This document shows positions 1 to 6,100 of a DNA stretch of 8,079 nt, one piece after another. This stretch comes from an uncultured Chloroflexota bacterium. GTDB taxonomy: Bacteria; Chloroflexota; Anaerolineae; Aggregatilineales; Phototrophicaceae. Within the stretch, counting starts at the first letter, position 1; every line of letters begins with the position of its first letter. The DNA is taken from the NCBI GenBank assembly GCA_903904765.1, contig CAIVEA010000772.1:1-8079 (forward strand), written 5' to 3'. The translations under genes and the position numbers were made by a program. The notes beneath the pieces are model-generated. The model did not search any database, had not been told where the DNA came from, and was given only the letters and a program-made list of their open reading frames with translations.

Positions 1-5
1 AATCA

Positions 6-41
6 CCCTCTCCAACACGCGGAGTACCGCTTTGGAGAGGG
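6..41. repeat. REP-like hairpin, copy 1
   Basis: Perfect 10-bp inverted repeat: CCCTCTCCAA at 6-15 pairs with TTGGAGAGGG at 32-41. An inner 4-bp stem (GCGG 19-22 with CCGC 27-30) closes an AGTA loop. The C-rich left arm and G-rich right arm match the style of the other hairpins in the first 230 bases, so this is read as a member of one degenerate intergenic palindrome family. There is no T-tract, so it is not a canonical intrinsic terminator. Confidence 0.6.
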
Positions 42-60
42 GAAGTAAGATGGTATTACA

Positions 61-97
61 CCCTTCGCCCTGAGGGAGAAGGGATGGGGATGAGGGT
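61..97. repeat. REP-like hairpin with G-rich tail, copy 2
   Basis: CCCTTC at 61-66 pairs with GAAGGG at 78-83, followed by a G-rich tail (GGGGATGAGGGT, 86-97). The whole unit recurs with small changes at 184-222: both contain CTTCGCC, TGAGG, AGAAGGG and GGGGATGAGGGT in the same order. The runs GGG 74-76, GGG 81-83, GGGG 86-89 and GGG 94-96, with loops of 4, 2 and 4, fit the classical G-quadruplex pattern. No coding sequence overlaps it. Confidence 0.65.
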
Positions 98-131
98 TAT
101 CCCGCAAAAAACCTACCCTTGTAAGCCCTTT

Positions 132-174
132 ATCCCTATCCCTCAGGTAGTGGGATTTAAGCGTTGCATAACGC
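132..174. repeat. Degenerate palindromes between repeat copies
   Basis: ATCCC at 138-142 (also at 132-136) can pair with GGGAT at 152-156 around CTCAGGTAG, which looks like an eroded copy of the neighbouring hairpins. Just after it, GCGTT at 161-165 pairs perfectly with AACGC at 170-174 around a GCAT tetraloop, followed by TCTCTT. The second stem could be a weak terminator on the plus strand, but no plus-strand gene is seen upstream of it in the window. Confidence 0.4.
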
Positions 175-183
175 TCTCTTGCA

Positions 184-222
184 CCCCTTCGCCATGAGGT
201 AGAAGGGGCAGGGGATGAGGGT
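184..222. repeat. REP-like hairpin with G-rich tail, copy 4
   Basis: CCCCTTC at 184-190 pairs perfectly with GAAGGGG at 202-208, followed by the same GGGGATGAGGGT tail as copy 2 (211-222). It lies 12 bases downstream of the stop of the minus-strand small membrane protein gene, so it may also act as a 3' stem for that transcript. No run of T follows on the minus strand. A short palindrome, GGGTAAATACCC (219-230), fills the rest of the gap to the stop codon. Confidence 0.6.
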
Positions 223-233
223 AAATACCCACG

Positions 234-407
234 CTAGTGTTGGTGATGCGGGCGATGACCGCCATACAGCCACAGCGCGGCGATGATGGCCGCCCCGATG
301 GGCAGCGACCAATCGAGCAGCGCCGGATTGTTGGCGAGATTGCTGATGAAGATCACCGAGACCAGCGAGATCAAGACGAGCAGGGCGAAGTATTCAATCT
401 TCTGCAT
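234..407 (-). CDS. Small two-helix membrane protein, function unknown
   Basis: Reading the minus strand from ATG at 407-405 to TAG at 236-234 gives a 57-residue protein beginning MQKIEYFALLVLISL and ending GGHRPHHQH. Two hydrophobic stretches (about residues 6-22 and 36-49) are joined by a short polar segment containing NNPALLDW, so it is predicted to be a small inner-membrane hairpin. The last seven residues contain four histidines. The start is supported by a strong Shine-Dalgarno, GAGAGGGG, ending 6 bases before the ATG. The gene is divergent from the secreted-protein gene at 585. I do not recognise the family. The case for it being real is the clean hydrophobic pattern, the ribosome binding site and the sensible intergenic position; an overlapping plus-strand reading is low-complexity and charged and looks like its shadow. 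Confidence 0.7.
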   Translation of the reverse strand: MQKIEYFALLVLISLVSVIFISNLANNPALLDWSLPIGAAIIAALWLYGGHRPHHQH

Positions 408-584
408 GATGTTCCCCTCTCTACTCTGCCTCTATCTTCACCTTATGCCCGTTTAGGGCTGCGCGGGGAGTGACAACCATCACCCTTTCATGCGCCATTT
501 GTGCTATTGCTCACCCCTTACTCAGATAGCCGTTTTAGACTCACAGACTATAAGGCAGTAGAGATCAAGCACAAGGGGGCAAAA
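408..584. promoter_or_regulatory. Divergent intergenic region with ribosome binding sites for both flanking genes
   Basis: This 177-base stretch separates two divergently oriented genes and must carry both promoters if each is transcribed on its own. On the plus strand TATAAG at 549-554 is a plausible -10 about 30 bases before the ATG at 585, but no good -35 lies at normal spacing. The plus-strand Shine-Dalgarno AAGGGGG is at 573-579. On the minus strand the Shine-Dalgarno GAGAGGGG lies at 414-421 and no convincing promoter was found. There is no strong operator-like palindrome. Confidence 0.35.
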
Positions 585-1298
585 ATGCGCGCGATACGGG
601 TTTCGGGCGGGATCATACTGGCGCTGGCGCTGCTGCTGGCGTTTCCGGTGGCGGCGCATGATCCGTCTATCGAGGAGGAGGATTGGGGCGGATTCGATGC
701 GCCTTATCAGACCGCCGATGCGACGGTTTCGTATGCGCTGTACGGCTATCTGGACGAGGCTGATGTGGATGTGTTCACGCTGGATTTCCCCGAAGCCGAC
801 ATGCTGTTGCGTGCCGAACTATTGACCCCGGTATGCGGAGAGCATTACGCCGACTTCTACCCGCAGATGGTGATTTTCGCGCCAGCAGCGGACGGTGTGA
901 CCCCGATTGAAGTGGCGCTGCCTTTCGATGTGCCGGAGGGACTTGTCCCCATTTACACCTCGGCTGCGGCACGACCCGAAGCCACGCCCGAACCGGAAGG
1001 CGAACGCCCGACCTTTGTTGAACCCATCGGCGGCACAACCTTCTACGAGTCCTTGCGAACGGATTTGACGGTGACAACAGCCGGACGCTACTGGGTGGCG
1101 GTGTATAACCCGGATGGACAAACGGGTGATTATGCGCTGGCGACGGGCTACCGCGAGGTGTTCAACTCGTCTCCGGTACAGGTGATGCAAGCAGTGGCGG
1201 CCATCCGTAGCGGGGAATGGTTGCACCGCCGCTGCGATCTATCACCGGATGACCCGGATGCGGTGATCGAGCATGACCAACACGCGGACGGCGGGTGA
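585..1298 (+). CDS. Secreted PPC-like beta-domain protein, function unknown
   Basis: The 237-residue product starts with a typical Sec signal peptide: basic MRAIR, a hydrophobic core (about 8-21), then a signal peptidase I-like site VAA before H25. The start at ATG 585 is preferred over an in-frame GTG at 501, because 585 has AAGGGGG at optimal spacing and puts the signal peptide at the N terminus. The mature part begins acidic, then has alternating hydrophobic strands (YALYGYLDEADVDVFTLDF, about 50-68) and, near the C terminus, GRYWVAVYNPDGQTGDYAL (about 167-185). This resembles pre-peptidase C-terminal (PPC) or related jelly-roll domains of exported proteins. A Pro/Glu-rich insert (about 129-146) separates the two halves. 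The only cysteines, C84 and C217, could form a disulfide. No catalytic motif is seen. The gene converges on the downstream minus-strand gene with a 25-base gap. Confidence 0.8.
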   Translation: MRAIRVSGGIILALALLLAFPVAAHDPSIEEEDWGGFDAPYQTADATVSYALYGYLDEADVDVFTLDFPEADMLLRAELLTPVCGEHYADFYPQMVIFAPAADGVTPIEVALPFDVPEGLVPIYTSAAARPEATPEPEGERPTFVEPIGGTTFYESLRTDLTVTTAGRYWVAVYNPDGQTGDYALATGYREVFNSSPVQVMQAVAAIRSGEWLHRRCDLSPDDPDAVIEHDQHADGG

Positions 1299-1307
1299 GG
1301 TGTGCGC

Positions 1308-1349
1308 GGCTGGTTCAGAAGCCTTACGAATGCAGCTTGTGAACCAGCC
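1308..1349. terminator. Shared stem-loop between convergent genes
   Basis: GGCTGGTTCA at 1308-1317 is perfectly complementary to TGAACCAGCC at 1340-1349. After one G-G mismatch (1318/1339) the stem continues with AAGC 1319-1322 and GCTT 1335-1338, leaving a 12-base loop: a 15-position stem with one mismatch. The stop codon of the minus-strand gene (1326-1324) lies in the loop, and the right arm encodes its last residues. No T-tract follows on either strand, so it would work as a bidirectional 3' end structure or RNA stabiliser rather than a textbook intrinsic terminator. Confidence 0.55.
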
Positions 1350-3012
1350 CCTCCACAAAATCGTCGTCAATGAACGAGCCTTTTTGCAGCAGCATTTGAA
1401 TCTGCCCGCCGAGTCGCGCTTTTTCCTTCACGGTCAGGTCTTTGGCAGTCACGACCACAATCGGGATGGCGGCTGTTTGCGGGTCGGCTTTGAGCAGGTC
1501 AATCATTTTGAAACCGTCTATATCAGGCATCATCAGGTCGCTAATCACCAGATCGGGATGCGTGTCGCGGATGATCGCCAGCCCCGCCGCGCCGTTGTGC
1601 GCCAGATGCACCTCATAGCTGCCCCGCGCCTGCAAAATGCGCTGAATCAGCCGCGCCGCGTCCGGGTTGTCTTCCACTACGACGATGCGCTGCACCTGTG
1701 AGTCCATCTGTTCCAGCGCCGAGAGCAGCCCTTCTTCGGTCACGGGTTGAGCGTAATCTGGCTGTGCGGGCAGTTCGACGGTTTGCTGCCAGTGGTCGCC
1801 CAGAATTTGGCTCTCCACGCTCACGGTATGACCGGAACAGTTGATGACCACTACCTCATCCGGCTTGATGACCCCTTCGCGCACCATGCGAATCAGTCCG
1901 GCGAAGGTGATGGCCGTCGCGGGTTCTACCGAGATGCCCTCGGTACGAGCCAGCAGGAGGCTGGTTTTGAAGGCTTCCTCATCCGTCGCGGAGGTGAAAT
2001 GCCCCCCGTTCTGGCGCACATAATCCACCAGCAGTTCATACGCCCGCCCCGGATTGCCTGTCGCCAGCGTGGTGATGAGCGTAGACGGGTTCTCGATGGG
2101 CGTGGCGATGCGCTGCCCGCGCTGGAACGCCTCCACCATTGGCGCACAGCCCGCCGCCTGTATCGCGCCGATGGCTGGCAGCTTGCTCACCAGCCCGAAG
2201 CGTTTCATCTCCTGAAAGCCCTTGCCCACGCCAATCGGCCCCATGCCGCCGCTGACGGCCTGCAAGAACCAGTCCGGCGCACGCCAGCGTTGACCGTCTT
2301 CTAACTCATGCCCCAACTGCTCCGCGATTTCGTAGGCCATCGTTTTCATGGCTTCGATAGCTGCCACGCTTTTGATGCCCCTGTCGAGGAACAGCCCTTT
2401 GCTGCGGGCGAACCGTGCCGCTAACTCTTTGGTCTGGTCATACGTGCCGGTGATTTTAATGATTTCCGCGCCGTACAGCGCCGCCTCGCGCATTTTCTCG
2501 GCGGGTGTCAGGCTGGGGAAGAACGCCCACAGCTTGATTCCGGCACGGGCGCAATAGGCGGCATAGGCAATCGCCACATTCCCCGTGCTGGCGACCACCA
2601 GTTCATCCACGCCCATCTCGCGCAGCGCGGAGATCGCCACCGTCGCCTGACGGTCTTTGAAGCTGGCGGTTGGCCCCTGCCGTTCATCCTTGATGTACAG
2701 ATGTTTTAAGCCGAGGCTGGCGGCGAGGGCGTTGGATTTGATGAGGGGTGTGCCGCCTTCGCCCATGCTGATGATATTGGCCGAATCGGTGACGGGCAGC
2801 ACTTCGCGGTAACGCCACAGGGTAGGCCGCCGCCGCCGGATGACCTCCAGCCAGTCGCCCACATGAATGCGCCCCAGATCGTAACGCGCTTCGAGGATGA
2901 CTTCGCCGCATTGTGGGCAGCCCGCAAGGGTACGGTCTAACGGCAGACGGGTATGACAGTTAATACATTCCAGTTCAATTTGCGGCGCAATACGTTGCGC
3001 GGGATTCGGCAT
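1324..3012 (-). CDS. Threonine synthase-type PLP enzyme fused to a C-terminal response-regulator receiver domain
   Basis: 562 residues. Residues 1-40 carry a zinc-ribbon-like pair CINC (C16, C19) and CPQC (C32, C35), as in some threonine synthases. Residues about 75-405 are a fold-type II PLP enzyme: GEGGTPL (84-90), KDERQGPTASFKDR with the predicted Schiff-base lysine K119, the substrate/cofactor loop STGN (142-145), a glycine-rich SGGMGPIG (254-261) and NCSGHT (391-396) near the end. Threonine synthase converts O-phospho-L-homoserine to L-threonine and phosphate in the cytosol. A linker of about 35 residues leads to a full receiver domain (442-562): acidic pair E446/D447, phosphoacceptor D492 in SDLMMPDIDG, T522 and K544, with the 30- and 22-residue spacings of CheY. 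Ordinary threonine synthases of this class lack a receiver. The ATG at 3012 has GGAG 6 bases upstream. The gene follows the hybrid kinase after 183 bases in the same direction. A related PLP lyase activity is possible, but the motifs favour threonine synthase. The name thrC is withheld because of the fusion. Confidence 0.88.
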   Translation of the reverse strand: MPNPAQRIAPQIELECINCHTRLPLDRTLAGCPQCGEVILEARYDLGRIHVGDWLEVIRRRRPTLWRYREVLPVTDSANIISMGEGGTPLIKSNALAASLGLKHLYIKDERQGPTASFKDRQATVAISALREMGVDELVVASTGNVAIAYAAYCARAGIKLWAFFPSLTPAEKMREAALYGAEIIKITGTYDQTKELAARFARSKGLFLDRGIKSVAAIEAMKTMAYEIAEQLGHELEDGQRWRAPDWFLQAVSGGMGPIGVGKGFQEMKRFGLVSKLPAIGAIQAAGCAPMVEAFQRGQRIATPIENPSTLITTLATGNPGRAYELLVDYVRQNGGHFTSATDEEAFKTSLLLARTEGISVEPATAITFAGLIRMVREGVIKPDEVVVINCSGHTVSVESQILGDHWQQTVELPAQPDYAQPVTEEGLLSALEQMDSQVQRIVVVEDNPDAARLIQRILQARGSYEVHLAHNGAAGLAIIRDTHPDLVISDLMMPDIDGFKMIDLLKADPQTAAIPIVVVTAKDLTVKEKARLGGQIQMLLQKGSFIDDDFVEGLVHKLHS

Positions 3013-3043
3013 GACCCACTCCAGCAGCGATTCGGTAATTCAC

Positions 3044-3070
3044 AGTATAACATTTCGTCCATCAGGACGA
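3044..3070 (-). promoter_or_regulatory. Extended -10 promoter and operator-like palindrome for the threonine synthase-receiver gene
   Basis: On the minus strand TGTTATACT (3052-3044) matches the extended -10 pattern TGnTATAAT with one mismatch in the hexamer. It would start a transcript near 3037, giving a leader of about 25 bases before the ATG at 3012. No good -35 is seen, as is usual for extended -10 promoters. Immediately upstream, a perfect inverted repeat (TCGTCC 3055-3060, GGACGA 3065-3070, spacer ATCA) covers the spacer and -35 region, where a repressor or activator dimer could bind. This suggests the gene can be expressed apart from the kinase gene. Confidence 0.45.
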
Positions 3071-3109
3071 TTACAATCCATTTGTATTGGTTCTCAAACC
3101 GGCATCACA

Positions 3110-3187
3110 TTTCGTAGGGACACCCAACGGGGCGGCCACCTGCCCCTGTTGCTTCCGGCGGATATGCCGTTGCACGTTCCTACGAAA
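3110..3187. repeat. MITE-like imperfect palindromic element after the kinase gene
   Basis: TTTCGTAGG at 3110-3118 is the exact reverse complement of CCTACGAAA at 3179-3187; extended to 12 positions (3110-3121 and 3176-3187) the arms match at 11. Inside are smaller stems GGGGC/GCCCC (3129-3133, 3142-3146) and CGGC/GCCG (3156-3159, 3166-3169). The element starts 8 bases after the kinase stop codon. Short elements with CGTAGGGAC-type ends resemble the non-coding palindromes common between genes of Chloroflexota and cyanobacteria. It could also end or stabilise the kinase transcript; no T-tract follows. Confidence 0.5.
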
Positions 3188-3195
3188 CCCCTGCG

Positions 3196-6100
3196 TCACT
3201 CATTGCCAGCCGTGTTGAGATGTTGCTTTAATGTGGCGAAGAAACGCTCATGCTGCCCCTGCTGCAAATCGTTTTTGTAGATCACTTGCAGTTTCGCCAG
3301 CCGCTGTTGTTCTTCCTCGTTCAGCGTGTCCGCCGTGACCACGATCACTGGAATCCGTGCTGTTTCCGGGTTGGAGCGCAGTTCGCCCAGCACGGCGAAC
3401 CCGTCCATATCCGGCATTCGCAGATCGAGGATGACCAGATCGGGACGGCGGCGTGCCACCAGCGACACCCCTTCGAGGCCACTGTTGGCGGCAAATATGC
3501 GGAACTGCCCGGCTTGATCGAGCATGGACTGAATCAGGCGCGTGCTTTCCGGCTGGTCGTCAATAATCAGGATGCGTTCGGTGCGCGAGTCAGCTTCGGC
3601 GCGGCGCACAAGGTCTTGAATCTGTTCTGGCAGGAAAGGGCGCTGCAAGAAGGCGAACGCGCCTGCCGCCGCCGCCCGCTGCGACTCATCCATCAGACCG
3701 ATCACGATCACCGGAATATCGCGGGTATCCTCGCGCTGGTGCAACCGCCCCAGCATATCCCATCCGGTGCCGTTGCTGAACTCCGCGCTCATGATGATGA
3801 GCGTGGGGCGCAAACCACTCGCCATCGCTTCCGCTTCCAGCGAAATTGAGGCCGAGAAGATGTCAAAGCCTTCACGCTGGAGCGCCCGCCGCACGATGTC
3901 CACGCGCTCCGGCTCGTCCTCGATGAGCAGGATTTGCCGCCGCACCGTGATGGGCGTGGCGACGGGCATACTCAGCGTCCGCGCCTTCGGCACTTCGGGC
4001 GCGTGGGTGATGGTCGGCGGCTTGGGCGGCGGGTCGAAAGTGGGCATGGTCAGCGGCCCGGTGACAGGTTTGCGGATTTCCATCGTCTGACGCGGGTCTT
4101 CGGCGGTCAGCGGCGGCTCGTCTTCGCTTTCCGGCGGGGCGGGCGGCTTCAGCGGGATAGTCACACTGAAGGTCGAACCGGCATTTACCACCGAATGCAC
4201 CAGCATTTGCCCGCCCTGCATCTCGATCAGCGATTTGGCGATGGGCAAACCGAGGCCAGTGCCGCCGACAGTGCGCGTCAGCGACGAGTCCACCTGCCGG
4301 AAGGCTTCAAACAGCATTGGGATGTCTTTCTCCGCGATGCCAATGCCCGTATCCTGCACATCCACGCGCACCATCGTCTCGCCGCTGCGGGCGTGCGTTT
4401 CGGTGTAAGCGCGGATGGTCACGCTGCCTTGCTGCGTGAACTTGGCGGCGTTGGAGACAAGGTTGAGCAGCACCTGTCGCACACGCATTTCGTCACCGTA
4501 GCATGGAGGCAAACCGGATGCCATCTCCAGTTTCATCTCCACCGATTTGTCTTTCACAAGGCCGATGCCGATGGAGCGCACGCCCTCCAACACGGGCTTG
4601 ATGTCGAAATAGTCGCTGTGGATGGTCATCTTGCCGGAACTGACCTTTGCCTGATCGAGGATGTCGTTAATCAGACCCAGCAGATGCGTGCCGCTGGTGT
4701 GGATGGTACTCAAATCCTGTTCCTGCATCTCGGTCAGGGGGCCATCCACGCCCTTCAGGATGATGCGGCTGAAGCCGATGATCGAGTTCAGCGGGGTACG
4801 CAGTTCGTGGCTCATGTTGGCGAGGAAATCGCTTTTGAGCCGATCCAGTTCGCGCAACTGAAGGTTTTGTTCCTGCACCTGTTCCAGCAGGTGGGCGCTC
4901 TGGATGATAGCCGACAAGCTGTTGGTGAGCGTTTGCAGCAAGCGCATTGTGTCGTCATTGAACGCGCCGATGCGGTTGTCCTCCACCACCACCACGCCCA
5001 CTGCCTGCGCGCCGCTGGTGAGGGGTGTGGCAGCGGTAACGGTGGCTTCCGGGTGAATCGGCATGTAGCCGCGCTCGGTTATCAGGTCAATCCGGCGCGG
5101 TTGCTGGTCGCGCACCACACGGCTGAGGACGTTGGCGGTCGTGTCCAGATCAATTTCCGAAAGCTCGCTCAACGGCTGGTCAGAGCCGGCTAGGGCGATG
5201 GCTTGCAGCAGCTTGTGTTTCCCGCCGTCTTGATCTTCGTATTCTTCGATCAGATACAGCGCGGCAACCAGCGCCCCCAGCGACTCGCGCACACGGGCAG
5301 CCACTTCTTGCAGCGCCTCCGCCAGCGATTTATCCGTTGCGGCGGCAGCTTGCGTCGCTTCAAACAGGAAGCTCATATCGCGGACACGATGCTGCGTTTG
5401 CTCGAACAGGCGGGCGTTGTCCAGCGCCACCGAGATTTGCGCGGCCAGCGTGGTCAGCACGTCCACATCTTCATTGCTGAAGGCGTTGGGCGTATTGGAC
5501 TGCACATCCAGCGCCCCCACGACTTGATCTTTGAGGATGAGGGGCAGCGCCATTTCGGAGCGCGTCAGCGGCAGGTACATATTCGGGCGGTGAACCACCC
5601 GCGCATCGGCGGTATCCAGCGCAATCGCGGGTTCAGCGGTGGCCGTCACCGTCCCGATGACCGATTTCGAGCCTTTCGCCAATCGGTGATTGTTCGCCAG
5701 CAGTTGCCGTCCGGCCTCGCCCGTGCTGGCGCGTAGCACCGCGTATTCGTTGGCGACATCCATCAGGAACACCTGCACATGGTCGTAGCCGAAGGCATCG
5801 CGGATCATCACCACGATTTGCGGCAGCAGTTCGTTCAGGTCGAGGATCGAACTGGCGATCTGGCTGACCTGCGCCGAAGTCGCCAATTGGCGGGCGCGGC
5901 GTTCGGTTTGCTGAATCAGTCGTCCGGCTTCTATCGAGAGCGAGGCCTGTTCCATGAACGACTGGAAAATGCGGCGGTCACGGTCGGTGTGCTTGTATGG
6001 CTGATCGGACGACAGCCACAGCGCACCAATGCGCCGCGAACCTGCACGCAACGGCAGCACCGTCAGCGAACGGGCGTTAATGCTGCTCAAGCCCATCTGT

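Noticed and set aside
61..222. CRISPR array
   Set aside because: Only two near-identical units, themselves palindromic and G-rich, with unequal diverged material between them and no further repeats or cas genes.
237..473. Plus-strand 78-codon frame
   Set aside because: The product is a charged, Asp/Arg/Gln-rich string with no ribosome binding site. The opposite strand encodes a well-formed membrane protein with a strong Shine-Dalgarno.
501..584. GTG at 501 as start of the secreted protein gene
   Set aside because: It would add 28 residues ahead of a textbook signal peptide. The ATG at 585 has a better ribosome binding site and leaves the signal peptide N-terminal.
1747..2304. Plus-strand open frame of 185 codons opposite the threonine synthase domain
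   Set aside because: It is antisense to conserved PLP-enzyme motifs and encodes a low-complexity, His/Arg-rich product with no domain.
3056..3069. Intrinsic terminator of the kinase gene
   Set aside because: The stem is only 5-6 bp and is followed on the minus strand by AATGTTATAC rather than a T-tract; its place beside the -10 fits an operator better.
3934..5193. Long plus-strand open frame of 419 codons opposite the kinase gene
   Set aside because: It lies entirely antisense to the HisKA/HATPase and last GAF region, its product is Arg/His/Gln-rich without any recognisable domain, and such antisense frames are expected in GC-rich coding DNA.
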